From assembly GCF_030122845.1 (NCBI RefSeq), contig NZ_CP126084.1, positions 3,038,001 to 3,102,000 on the forward strand: 64,000 bases of DNA, written 5' to 3'. How positions within the stretch are numbered: position 1 is the first letter of the stretch; every line of letters begins with the position of its first letter. The DNA comes from Paenibacillus woosongensis (GTDB lineage Bacteria; Bacillota; Bacilli; Paenibacillales; Paenibacillaceae). The notes under the pieces are model-generated. The model was not told the origin of the DNA. It worked only from the letters and a program-made list of their open reading frames with translations, and did not search any database. Both the position numbers and the translations under genes were made by a program. This document shows, piece by piece, positions 35,324 to 43,611 of the stretch.

Positions 35324-36346
35324 CTATTCAATGCTCTCACCTTCCGTCAATTCAAGGAACAGCTGCTCCAGCGTAGGATTGATCTTCTGTACGGCATGCA
35401 CCTGAATTTCTTCCGCAACCAGCCGGGGCATTAACGCCGGCACCTCTTCTGGCAGCATTTGCGTTACGATAGCCTGCTCGCTCATCCCGGCCAGAATCGT
35501 ATCGTCCAGCACTTGGTCGGGATCGGGAATGATCGTGATCCCGGCGGCAGACAACAGCTTCAAGCCGCGCTCGCGGGGGGACAGCTCCCAAATCACATAA
35601 TTCGAATTTTGGGAGATCAGCTCCTCCACGGCGCCCACCGCCAGCACGCGCCCCCGGCTGATGATCGCTACGCGGTCGCACAACAATTGAATTTCGCTGA
35701 GCAAATGGCTGGACACGAATACGGCTAAGCCCTCCTCGGCCAGCCGGCGAATGAATATCCGCAGCTCCTTGATTCCTTTGGGATCGAGTCCGTTCGTCGG
35801 CTCATCCAGAATTAACAGCTTAGGACGCCCAAGCAGTGCCTGGGCGATGCCAAGCCGCTGGCGCATGCCCAGGGAGTAGGTCTTGACCTTATCGTGGATA
35901 CGCTGGTCTAGGCCGACAACCTCTACGACTTCGGCGATTCGCTGCTCGCCTATGCCGGGCATCATCCTAGCGAAATGCTGCAGGTTCTCCCAGCCCGTCA
36001 AATAAGGATATACTTCAGGATTTTCCACGATCGAACCGACATAGGCAAGCGCCTGCTCCGGCTGCTTTCTGACGTCGAACCCGCAAATCCTCACCTTGCC
36101 CTCCGTCGGGCGGATCAAATCAACAAGCATCCGGATCGTCGTTGTCTTTCCCGCGCCATTCGGACCCAGAAAGCCGAAAACCTCGCCCTCCTGCACGTCA
36201 AACGTCACATCCTGCACGATCCACTTGCGGCCGATCCGCTTCCTTAAATGCTCGACGCTGAGCACCATCTGCCGCTGCTTTCCGCCATGCGCATCCGCCC
36301 CTGATCCGCCATCCGGTGCAGGACGCCGCTTCGTTCCTGCGTTCAT
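35324..36346 (-). CDS. ABC transporter ATPase partner of the ABC-2 permease
   Basis: ATG 36346 is chosen because AGAGGTGG ends six nt upstream; GTG 36355 is inside that site. About 340 residues. Walker A GPNGAGKTT, LIRPTEGKVRICGFDVR, VGSIVENPEVYPYLTGWENL, signature YSLGMRQRLGIAQALL, Walker B LLILDEPTNGLDPKG and VFVSSHLLSEIQ, all of the drug/lipopeptide-exporter class. The C-terminal ~90 residues (SAAGITIIPDPDQVL..., then PTLEQLFLELTEGES) are the usual regulatory extension. A 26-residue unconserved N-terminal tail precedes the domain. Overlaps or abuts its permease. Confidence 0.92.
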   Translation of the reverse strand: MNAGTKRRPAPDGGSGADAHGGKQRQMVLSVEHLRKRIGRKWIVQDVTFDVQEGEVFGFLGPNGAGKTTTIRMLVDLIRPTEGKVRICGFDVRKQPEQALAYVGSIVENPEVYPYLTGWENLQHFARMMPGIGEQRIAEVVEVVGLDQRIHDKVKTYSLGMRQRLGIAQALLGRPKLLILDEPTNGLDPKGIKELRIFIRRLAEEGLAVFVSSHLLSEIQLLCDRVAIISRGRVLAVGAVEELISQNSNYVIWELSPRERGLKLLSAAGITIIPDPDQVLDDTILAGMSEQAIVTQMLPEEVPALMPRLVAEEIQVHAVQKINPTLEQLFLELTEGESIE

Positions 36347-36401
36347 AAATTCCACCTCTTATTTCTGTATCTGCCCCAGCAGGCTGCACCGATTCCGTTC
36401 A

Positions 36402-37226
36402 TCATTTAACCCCCTGCAGGATCCGTTCCGCAATAATCTGATATCCGGCGCCGTTCGGATGAAAATGATCGCTCGCCAAATATTTTTGCGAATTATATGT
36501 AAACAGGTCAAACGTCGGCACGATCAGGGTTCGTTCGCGTTTGCGCAATGTATCCGCCGCAATATGATTCCACCGCGAAACGGCCTCGTCGCCGATTTCC
36601 CGCATTCCCGGCAGATCGGAGAACGGATTGTACAAGCTGACATAAACAAGCTGCGCCTGGGAATTCATCTCCAGAATACTGTCTGCAATGAACCCGAGTC
36701 GCTCCGATGCCTGCGTCACCGATTGCTCAAGCTCCGCTTCCGTAGGCAGCCTTCCTCCTGACTGCAGACTCTCCGCCCCTTTAAACAGATCGTTCCCTCC
36801 GATCGACAGGATGATGATGTCGGCCTGGCTAAGCGAATATTGTACTCCTTTCTCTTTCAGCAATTCAGCCAGCCCTTCCGTCGTCAGACCGTTAATGCCG
36901 AGATTGTTGACCAGTTTTGAATCCCTTCCCCCGTTCTTCACCAGTTCGACGAAGCGTCTTGCGAACCCTTTGCCGCTGTCGTCTCCCGTCCCTTTGGAGA
37001 GCGAATCCCCAATGGCCGTGACGTTCAGAACATTCGATGGTTTCGGCGGAACGCCCGCCTCTTCACCTGGCTGTTCGGTTATGCCCTGATTGAGCCCGCT
37101 CCCGTTTCCTGCGGTCCCGGGCATAATCACGTCACTAACTGCATATAGAAATCCGGCAATGAGAAGTACGGTGGACAACAGCGATATGACTCCGGTCGTC
37201 CGCCAAATCCGTGATGTGGATTTCAT
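36402..37226 (-). CDS. Membrane-anchored SGNH/GDSL-type hydrolase
   Basis: 274 residues from ATG 37226. One N-terminal helix (VISLLSTVLLIAGFLYAVSDVI) anchors it outside, followed by a Gly/Pro-rich linker. The SGNH blocks are all present: block I AIGDSLSKGTGD (nucleophile Ser), block II NLGINGLTTEGL (Gly), block III ILSIGGNDLF (Asn) and block V ASDHFHPNGAGY (Asp and His). It is an extracytoplasmic esterase or lipase; lysophospholipid, acyl-glycan or wall esters are possible substrates. Follows the ABC pair closely; a link to it is unproven. Confidence 0.9.
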   Translation of the reverse strand: MKSTSRIWRTTGVISLLSTVLLIAGFLYAVSDVIMPGTAGNGSGLNQGITEQPGEEAGVPPKPSNVLNVTAIGDSLSKGTGDDSGKGFARRFVELVKNGGRDSKLVNNLGINGLTTEGLAELLKEKGVQYSLSQADIIILSIGGNDLFKGAESLQSGGRLPTEAELEQSVTQASERLGFIADSILEMNSQAQLVYVSLYNPFSDLPGMREIGDEAVSRWNHIAADTLRKRERTLIVPTFDLFTYNSQKYLASDHFHPNGAGYQIIAERILQGVK

Positions 37227-37392
37227 TGTGTTCCTTGTCCTCCTGTGCCATTATTTCCTTTTCCTTCGATCATTAATAACTTTTCCAGCTAATAACTAAC
37301 ATAAAACTTCTTCCTTCAATAAGCAAATTCAGTTTCCAGAATAACCAGTAAAAAACTAATCTAAAAAACTGGATTTTCAAAAAAAACAGGAG

Positions 37393-37398
37393 TATAAT
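37393..37398 (+). promoter_or_regulatory. -10 element of tRNA-Lys promoter
   Basis: TATAAT, 21 bp before the tRNA. A weak -35 (TGGATT at 37370-37375) lies 17 bp upstream. Confidence 0.6.
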
Positions 37399-37419
37399 AC
37401 TTTGTACAGGCAACAACGA

Positions 37420-37492
37420 GGGTTATTAGCTTAGCTGGTAGAGCAGCCGACTCTTAATCGGCAGGTCGCAGGTTCGACCCCTGCATAACCCA
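37420..37492 (+). tRNA. tRNA-Lys, anticodon CTT
   Basis: 73 nt: acceptor stem GGGTTAT/ATAACCC with discriminator A, D-arm AGCTTAGCTGGTAGAGC, anticodon stem GCCGA/TCGGC with loop CTCTTAA (anticodon CTT at 37453-37455) and T-arm GCAGG-TTCGACC-CCTGC. CCA is not encoded. Reads AAG codons. It stands alone, with its own promoter and terminator. Confidence 0.96.
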
Positions 37493-37506
37493 TATTTAGG
37501 CTGAAT

Positions 37507-37547
37507 AAGAGCTGTTTTCGCATATTGCATATGCGGGAACAGCTCTT
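37507..37547 (+). terminator. tRNA terminator
   Basis: AAGAGCTGTTTTCGCATAT pairs with ATATGCGGGAACAGCTCTT around a TGC loop; T-run follows. Confidence 0.9.
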
Positions 37548-37585
37548 TTTGTCTTCACATTCGTAATAAATCCTGGCTAAAAAAA

Positions 37586-37617
37586 ATTTACCCGGCAAGC
37601 CGAGCTGCCAGGTAAAT
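37586..37617 (-). terminator. Terminator of the CAP-domain gene
   Basis: ATTTACCTGGCA and TGCCGGGTAAAT pair fully (one G-U) on the minus strand, then TTTTTTT. Confidence 0.85.
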
Positions 37618-37632
37618 CCTTATTGCTTATGA

Positions 37633-38178
37633 CTATTTGCCGATGAATTCCTGAACCCAGTGACCGTTATAATAGCCAACGCCAATTAGAGTATATTTCG
37701 GATTCAGAATATTCGCCTTGTGCCCAGGGCTGTCCATCCAGGCGGCTACGACCTCGGCCGGCGTCTTTTGTCCCTTGGCAATGTTCTCGCCCGCGTACAG
37801 ATAGGTGATTTTGTAGGCATCCATCATATCAAACGGCGAGCCGTATTTCGGCGAGGTGTGGCTGAAATATTTGTTTTTGTACATATCGATCGCTTTGTCC
37901 TTAGCCATTTTGGTTAAGTTCGTATGCACAACTAGCGGCTTCAGTCCCGCATTCTTCCGTTCCACATTTACTAATGCAACTACCTTGGCCGCATTTTCGG
38001 CCTGGATTTTCGCATATAATGCCGCCGTCTGCTGGGCGGATGACTTGGACGTCGAGGACGTGGCCGCATACACCGCGCCGCTGCCAGACCCCGGCAGTCC
38101 CGGAACCGAAGCCAGCGATGCCGTCAAGCCGAGCAGCATGGCCCCTGACAGGATTGCTTTTGCCTTCGATTTGTTCAT
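37633..38178 (-). CDS. Secreted CAP-domain (SCP/PR-1-like) protein
   Basis: 181 residues from ATG 38178 behind GAAGGAGG. Signal peptide (KAILSGAMLLGLTASLASVPGLPG..., cleavage near VYAAT). The CAP domain spans about residues 64-180: VALVNVERKNAGLKPLVVHTNLTKMAKDKAIDM, YFSHTSPKYGSPFDMM (His), YAGENIAKG (Glu), AAWMDSPGHKANILNPKYTLIGVGYY (second His), the usual cavity residues. Similar to B. subtilis YkwD-type proteins. Extracellular; biochemical role in bacteria is not settled. Monocistronic. Confidence 0.93.
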   Translation of the reverse strand: MNKSKAKAILSGAMLLGLTASLASVPGLPGSGSGAVYAATSSTSKSSAQQTAALYAKIQAENAAKVVALVNVERKNAGLKPLVVHTNLTKMAKDKAIDMYKNKYFSHTSPKYGSPFDMMDAYKITYLYAGENIAKGQKTPAEVVAAWMDSPGHKANILNPKYTLIGVGYYNGHWVQEFIGK

Positions 38179-38300
38179 GCTGTATATCCTCCTTCAGACT
38201 CCTTACATTCTTTGGAGTATCTTGTCATATTCTAACATGACTTTTGAAGCGCTGCATGAGCAATTTATGGGAAAGCTCTTCCAAGTTTCTCGGGTCAGGC

Positions 38301-38434
38301 TTACGGACACAGGAGCGTTTATTATCGGCAAACAGCGCAATTCGCTGTACTAACGGACACTCGATCCTCTATTAGTCTAGAAAACGCCCTATTTTGCACG
38401 GTATTTTGGCCAATAAGACCTTCTGTGTCCGTTA
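38301..38434. repeat. MITE-like intergenic element with CGGACACAG terminal repeats
   Basis: TTACGGACACAGGA (38301-38314) is inverted at 38421-38434 (reads TAACGGACACAGAA on the minus strand), 12 of 14 matching. A third half-site, TAACGGACAC, is at 38351-38360 in direct orientation, preceded by the perfect hairpin ACAGCG-CAATT-CGCTGT (38334-38350 region). No coding content. Such CGGACAC-rich elements are common between Paenibacillus genes as I recall. The gap 38179-38561 holds nothing else. Confidence 0.55.
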
Positions 38435-38561
38435 GGCGCAAGATATAGCTTATTTCCATGTCATAACGGAACCAATGTCCGATAGAGTTCCTGTTTATGT
38501 TCCTGCTCCCACCCCCGCTGGCCACCAGCCAATCCCACAATCACAGGCCAAGCCGTACCTA

Positions 38562-39569
38562 TTACTTCTTCGCGGCATATTTCCGCATATCGAAAGCAAC
38601 CGCTGCAACGATGATCGCGCCTTTAATGATTTGCTGCCAATAAGGACCGACACCGATAAACGTCAAACCATAGTTGATAACCGTAAAAATAAGTACCCCG
38701 GCCATAACGCCCTGAACCTTGCCAATTCCGCCGGTCGTCGACACGCCGCCAACGACGCAAGCTGCGATGGCGTCAAGTTCGTACATGTTGCCGTAGTTGT
38801 TCGTTGCGCCGCCCGTGCGCGCAGCTTCAAGTACCCCCGCCAGGCCGTACAATGCCCCAGCAATCGAATAAATAATGATCAGGTTTCTGGACACATTGAT
38901 GCCCGATACCTTCGCAGCCTGTTCATTGCCGCCGATGGCATACATGTTTTTGCCGAGTCTCGTTTTGTTGAACATGACCCAGACGATGAAGCATACGAAA
39001 ATAGCGATGATGACAATATTAGGAATAGAGATTGGCCCGATACCGATGCTTCCGGAGCCCATTTTCGTAAAGTCGTCGCGCAGTCCCCCGATCGGCTGGG
39101 AATTATTCGGGTCCATATCGAAATACAAAGAGTTGATGCCGTAAATGGCAACCATCGAACCTAGCGTGGCGATAAACGGCGGCACCTTGAATTTCGATAC
39201 GATGATTCCGTTGATCATCCCGAACACAAGGCCGACAGCGATCGCCAGCAGGATCGGAACGAACAGCGGCAGCTCCGACAAATTCGGAAAGAAACGCCGC
39301 GGATAATCCTGCATCTGCAGCATGGACGCCGAGATGACCGCGGTCAAACCGACCATCCGCCCAGCGGACAAGTCCGTGCCGCCGGTAATCAGAATAAACG
39401 CCACGCCAAGGGCGATAATAACCCGCGTGGATGATTGCACTAGAATATCGCGCAGCGAGCTGATTCCAATAAAATTGGGATCATATACAGTAATGCCGAT
39501 AATCAGTACGGCCAGTACGATATAAATCGCATATTCGGATACGAACCCTTGCATTTTTTTCACATTCAT
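38562..39569 (-). CDS. mglC: Sugar ABC importer permease, RbsC/MglC type
   Basis: 335 residues from ATG 39569 behind GAAGGAGAG. Eight to ten helices. Family marks: ALGVAFILITGGTDLSAGRMVGLTAVI, KVPPFIATLGSMVAIYGI and the EAA-like loop NKTRLGKNMYAIGGNEQAAKVSGINVSR; the C-terminus has ELDAIAACVVGGVSTTGGIGKVQGVMAGVL. Permease of a CUT2-class importer for galactose/methyl-galactoside-like or other monosaccharides. Last of mglB-mglA-mglC. Sugar specificity is inferred only from similarity. Confidence 0.87.
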   Translation of the reverse strand: MNVKKMQGFVSEYAIYIVLAVLIIGITVYDPNFIGISSLRDILVQSSTRVIIALGVAFILITGGTDLSAGRMVGLTAVISASMLQMQDYPRRFFPNLSELPLFVPILLAIAVGLVFGMINGIIVSKFKVPPFIATLGSMVAIYGINSLYFDMDPNNSQPIGGLRDDFTKMGSGSIGIGPISIPNIVIIAIFVCFIVWVMFNKTRLGKNMYAIGGNEQAAKVSGINVSRNLIIIYSIAGALYGLAGVLEAARTGGATNNYGNMYELDAIAACVVGGVSTTGGIGKVQGVMAGVLIFTVINYGLTFIGVGPYWQQIIKGAIIVAAVAFDMRKYAAKK

Positions 39570-39594
39570 GATCGTCTCTCCTTCTTCTCAAGCC

Positions 39595-41106
39595 TTAATG
39601 CTGGGCGGCCAAAGTCATAATCTCTTTCTCCGTTGCTTTATCCCCGTCCACGATGCCGGTAAGCCGTCCTTCGGACATGACCATAATCCGGTCAGACATG
39701 CCAAGCAGCTCGGGCATTTCAGAGGAGATCATGATGATGCTTTTTCCTTGCTCCGCCAGCTCGGCGATGATCGAATAAATCTCGAATTTGGCGCCTACAT
39801 CGATTCCCCGCGTAGGTTCGTCGAGCAGCAGGATTTCCGGCTCCGTAAGCAGCCATCTGGCGAGCAGCACCTTCTGCTGATTGCCGCCCGACAAGTTCAT
39901 GATCAGCGTCTTATGCGTCGGTGTCTTCGTACGCAGCTTCTCCACCATCGAGTTGACCTCGCGCTTTTTCTTCTTCTCATCAAGCAGCCCATACGGCTTC
40001 ACGTACCGTCTCATATTGGCAATGGCTCCGTTCTCATGCACCGATAATACCGAGAAGATGCCTGTGGTGCGCCGTTCCTCCGTCAGCAAGGCGAGTCCAA
40101 ACTTCTTGGCATCGCTGGAATTGCGAATGTTCACGGCTGTGCCGTTGATTTCGATCGTGCCGGAGGCGATTTTGCGCAGGCCAAACAAAGCCTCGACGAG
40201 TTCGGTGCGCTGCGCGCCCACGAGGCCGCCTATGCCAAGGATCTCTCCTCTTCGCAGCTCAAAAGAAATATGTTTGAACGACTTCGGATCTGGGGAGGTC
40301 AGGTTATCTACTTTCAAAATGACACCATCCGGGTGATTATGGCGGTCAGGAAAGCGCTGCGTCAGATCCCGTCCAACCATCTTGGAAATGATCAGATCCG
40401 TCGTCATTTCCGCTGCCGGCCATGTTCCGATTTTTTGCCCGTCGCGCATAATGGTGACGTCGTCCGATATACGCAAGATTTCTTCCATCTTGTGTGAAAT
40501 ATATATGATGGCGACGCCGCGTTTTTTCAAATCGTTAATGATCCGGAACAATTGCTCCACTTCCACGCTAGTCAGCGAGGAGGTCGGTTCGTCCATGACG
40601 ATGATTTTCGAGTTGAAAGAAACCGCCTTCGCAATTTCGATCGATTGTATTTTCGAGACCGATAATTTCCCGACCAGAATGTCGGGCTCTATGGGAATAT
40701 CGAGCTCTTTAAACAGCTCCTGCGTATCCCGGTACATCTTGCGGTGGTCGACCATTTTGAAAGGTCCTATTCCGCGCATCGGGAATCGGCCAAGCCATAT
40801 ATTTTCCATCACATTACGGTAAGGCACAGGATGCAGCTCCTGATGAATCATGGAGACGCCTAGCGCCAGCGCATCCCGGGAATTGTTAATTTCCGCCTTC
40901 TTGCCTTGAATATATATCTCGCCGCCGTCCGGACGGTAAATGCCGAACAGGCACTTCATCAGCGTCGATTTGCCCGCTCCATTTTCGCCCATCAGAGCAT
41001 GAACGGTGCCCGGCCTCACCTGAAGAGTCACTCCGTCAAGCGCTTTGACGCCCGGAAACTCCTTCGTAATATTTTTCATTTCGAGCATATATGGTTGTTC
41101 AGACAT
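39595..41106 (-). CDS. mglA: Sugar ABC importer ATPase, double-NBD CUT2 type
   Basis: 503 residues from ATG 41106 behind AGGAGGCG. Two nucleotide-binding domains: the first with GENGAGKSTLMKCL, LSVSKIQSIEIAKAV and VMDEPTSSLT; the second (from ~residue 260) has lost a canonical Walker A (GLVGAQRTELVEAL), with signature LSGGNQQKVLLARWL and LLLDEPTRGIDVGAK. This layout is fixed for RbsA/MglA/XylG. It energises uptake with MglC and the binding protein. 25 nt before mglC. Confidence 0.92.
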   Translation of the reverse strand: MSEQPYMLEMKNITKEFPGVKALDGVTLQVRPGTVHALMGENGAGKSTLMKCLFGIYRPDGGEIYIQGKKAEINNSRDALALGVSMIHQELHPVPYRNVMENIWLGRFPMRGIGPFKMVDHRKMYRDTQELFKELDIPIEPDILVGKLSVSKIQSIEIAKAVSFNSKIIVMDEPTSSLTSVEVEQLFRIINDLKKRGVAIIYISHKMEEILRISDDVTIMRDGQKIGTWPAAEMTTDLIISKMVGRDLTQRFPDRHNHPDGVILKVDNLTSPDPKSFKHISFELRRGEILGIGGLVGAQRTELVEALFGLRKIASGTIEINGTAVNIRNSSDAKKFGLALLTEERRTTGIFSVLSVHENGAIANMRRYVKPYGLLDEKKKKREVNSMVEKLRTKTPTHKTLIMNLSGGNQQKVLLARWLLTEPEILLLDEPTRGIDVGAKFEIYSIIAELAEQGKSIIMISSEMPELLGMSDRIMVMSEGRLTGIVDGDKATEKEIMTLAAQH

Positions 41107-41273
41107 CGTATACGCCTCCTGATTGAATTGTCGCCATATAGAGGCACAGCAAGCTTATCCCCCAATAATTCGTTCCTATTTGATATGATTCTTGAAAAAA
41201 GGAAGGCTCGCTACCGAAAGGCATCGAACCTCCCTTCCTCTCTATTGCTGAAAAGACCTGCTGCTTCTATGAC

Positions 41274-42305
41274 TTACTTAAACTCGGCTGCGTTTTCCTT
41301 CGTTACTTTCTGGTAAGGGATCCAGATGTATTGATTATCGGAAATTTCAAAACCTACGCTTTCGGTAGTAATTTCATCGCCCTTGGCCAGCATGGCAGCA
41401 AGCGTAACCGCGGCTTTACCCTGGTTCTGCGCATCATTCAGCACCGTGCCAAGCATCGTTCCTTGCTCAAGAGCCTGCAATGCCGGTGCCGTAGCATCCA
41501 CGCCGACAACCGGAATGTATTTGTCTCCCGTAAAGTAGCCGGCCGCTTTAAGCGCTTCGATGGCACCCAGAGCCATATCATCGTTGTTGGCCAGCACAGC
41601 TTCGATTTTATCGCCGTTGGCCGCAAGGAACGCCGCCATTTTCTCCTGGCCTTTTACCCGGTCCCACATCGCCGTATCCTCATTCACTTTCTCTACTTTG
41701 ATGCCGGCGTCCTCGATGGCCTGAACAGAATACTGGGTGCGCAGCTCGGCATCCTGGTGACCTGGCTCGCCCTTCAGCATGACATATTGCAGCACGCCGT
41801 CTCCGTTCTTGTCAGCTTCGGGATGGGCTTTCCAATAATCGGCGATAATCTGGCCGGATAATGTGCCGGACTCTTCCGCTCTTGCCCCGACGTAATAGAC
41901 CTTGTCCCATTTCTTCATGTCTTCAGGCAGCGGCTCGCGGTTCAGGAACACGACAGGCGTGTCTTTGGCCTTAGCTTTGTCAATAATGACACCGGCAGCA
42001 GTACGGTCCACCGGATTGATGACCAGTGCATTTGTCTTCTTCGTGAGGAATAAGTCGACTTTGTCGTTTTGAGTCGGCTGGGAATTCTGGCTGTCCACGA
42101 TCTCCAGCTTGGCGATTTCTTCCCCGTTCTGCCGGATCGAGTTGCGCACTCCGGTCATGAAGGTATCGTCGAATTTGTAGATGGCCACGCCGATGCTCGG
42201 CGTCGAGCCTGCGCCCGAACCCTCCTGATTACCGCCGTTGGAGCAGCCAGCCAGCGCCGTGCCAAGAAGAGCAGCAGCCAGCATAGCAGAAGCAATTTTC
42301 TTCAT
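41274..42305 (-). CDS. mglB: Galactose/glucose-type sugar-binding lipoprotein
   Basis: 343 residues from ATG 42305 behind AGGAGG. Lipoprotein signal (MKKIASAMLAAALLGTALAGC, Cys20 or 21). Periplasmic-binding-protein type 1 fold with MglB marks: IGVAIYKFDDTFMTGVRNSI, NALVINPVDRTAAGVIIDKAKAKDTPVVFLNREP, VEAVLANNDDMALGAIEALK and VVGVDATAPALQALEQGTMLGTVLND. Delivers the sugar to MglA/C outside the membrane. First gene of the importer operon; a cre site lies in its promoter region. Confidence 0.9.
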   Translation of the reverse strand: MKKIASAMLAAALLGTALAGCSNGGNQEGSGAGSTPSIGVAIYKFDDTFMTGVRNSIRQNGEEIAKLEIVDSQNSQPTQNDKVDLFLTKKTNALVINPVDRTAAGVIIDKAKAKDTPVVFLNREPLPEDMKKWDKVYYVGARAEESGTLSGQIIADYWKAHPEADKNGDGVLQYVMLKGEPGHQDAELRTQYSVQAIEDAGIKVEKVNEDTAMWDRVKGQEKMAAFLAANGDKIEAVLANNDDMALGAIEALKAAGYFTGDKYIPVVGVDATAPALQALEQGTMLGTVLNDAQNQGKAAVTLAAMLAKGDEITTESVGFEISDNQYIWIPYQKVTKENAAEFK

Positions 42306-42347
42306 CCTTTTGACCTCCTGAAATCAATTTCGTTTTCTTTATCTTTG

Positions 42348-42362
42348 TGGATACGATTACAT
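42348..42362 (-). promoter_or_regulatory. cre site (CcpA) before mglB
   Basis: Minus strand ATGTAATCGTATCCA matches WTGNAANCGNWNNCW at every position. It lies 43 bp before the mglB ATG, where CcpA binding would block transcription. Confidence 0.65.
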
Positions 42363-42471
42363 TATGCCGGGTTCTTCCAAGAAAGCGAATCTAAAATTCT
42401 GAGATGTTCTATGAAAATTCTGATCAAATGCTCACATCATTCATATTTCACAACAAATCGCTAACAAAAAA

Positions 42472-42501
42472 AGCCCCGTCCCCTAAAGCGGAAACGAAGC
42501 T
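42472..42501 (-). terminator. Terminator between the sensor operon and mglB
   Basis: AGCTTCGTTTCC and GGGGACGGGGCT pair over 12 bp (with G-U pairs), then TTTTTTT on the minus strand. Confidence 0.85.
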
Positions 42502-42528
42502 ATGGGCGAACGCGCTATATGCGGTTAA

Positions 42529-43611
42529 TCACTGCACAAACGGGAACAGCAGCTTCTGATGCTCCGGCCAAAGCATATTGTCCAAATCGATCAGCTTCGT
42601 ATCGGTCGGTATCCGATCCTCCAGCTTCTCGCCCCGGGCGGCTTGGACAGCGGCGGCCACGGCCAGGTAACCGTTGTTGAACGGGTTCTGGACGACCATC
42701 GCCTGCACCTTTTCCTCCTGCATCAGCTCCAGCATCTCCGGCGGATTGTCGAAGGTGATCATCTTGACGATTCCACCGTAGCCGAGGTCGCTGACCGCCC
42801 TTCCGGCCCCGATCGAAGATTCGGCGCTTAAGGAGACCAGCCCGTCTATCCCAGGGTATTTGGCCAGCATCTCCTTCGTCAGCCTGTACGCTAGCTCTTC
42901 ATCAGAGCCGCAATATTGAATATCAACGACCTCAATCCCCGGAAAGCGAGCGACGTAATCCAGGAACCCTTCCTCCCGCTGGTCGGCGTTCCGCGCCCCT
43001 TTCACAAAATTTACAATGCCGACCTGGCTGTTCTTTCCGATCAGCTGCACCAGGCGCTCGGCGGCCTTCTGTCCCGCTTCGTAGTTATTGGTGCCTACAT
43101 ACGTTTTGACTTTCGTGGAAGCTACTTCCGAGTCCATAGAAATCACGGGAATATCATAATAGGAGGAACGGTCGGTCACTTGGCCGAGTGCTTCATAATC
43201 GCTGGCCGACAATATAATGGCGTCTGGACGGCGAGCGATAGATTTCTCCATCAGTGCGATTTGATCCCTGTAGTCGTTCTCGTTGCTAGGCGCCATATAG
43301 TTGAGCTGAACATTATACTCCTTCGCAGCCACCTCGGCTCCCATACGGATCGTTCGCCAATAATCTCCGCGATCCAGCTTGACAATCATGTCGATGACCA
43401 GCACGTTGCGTTCATGCTGCGGAGTTACGGAGGAAGTGCAGGATACCAGCAGAGCCATCGCAAACAGCAGCGGTACAGCCCGAAATGCCTGCCGCATGCG
43501 GCCGAGTTTGCTGGACGATATGCCTGAACGGCCTCGGTGAACGGCCTGATCCAAATCACGTCCCTTGCAGCCATCAACTCTGAACGCTTGTTGTGTCGGC
43601 ATCCTTCTCAT
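42529..43611 (-). CDS. Sugar-binding lipoprotein coupled to the YesMN-type sensor pair
   Basis: ATG 43611 overlaps the histidine kinase stop (ATGA) and has GGGAGAG in front. From it, 38 hydrophilic residues precede an apparent lipoprotein signal (MRQAFRAVPLLFAMALLVSC), so the real start may be ATG 43497, which lacks a ribosome site. The mature part is a type-1 periplasmic binding fold (VLVIDMIVKLDRGDYWRTIRMGAEVAAKEYNV, RPDAIILSASDYEALGQV, VGTNNYEAGQKAAERL, ALVSLSAESSIGAGRAV). By position it is a sensor co-receptor rather than the transporter's own binding protein, as for XylFII with LytS/YesN. Confidence 0.85.
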   Translation of the reverse strand: MRRMPTQQAFRVDGCKGRDLDQAVHRGRSGISSSKLGRMRQAFRAVPLLFAMALLVSCTSSVTPQHERNVLVIDMIVKLDRGDYWRTIRMGAEVAAKEYNVQLNYMAPSNENDYRDQIALMEKSIARRPDAIILSASDYEALGQVTDRSSYYDIPVISMDSEVASTKVKTYVGTNNYEAGQKAAERLVQLIGKNSQVGIVNFVKGARNADQREEGFLDYVARFPGIEVVDIQYCGSDEELAYRLTKEMLAKYPGIDGLVSLSAESSIGAGRAVSDLGYGGIVKMITFDNPPEMLELMQEEKVQAMVVQNPFNNGYLAVAAAVQAARGEKLEDRIPTDTKLIDLDNMLWPEHQKLLFPFVQ

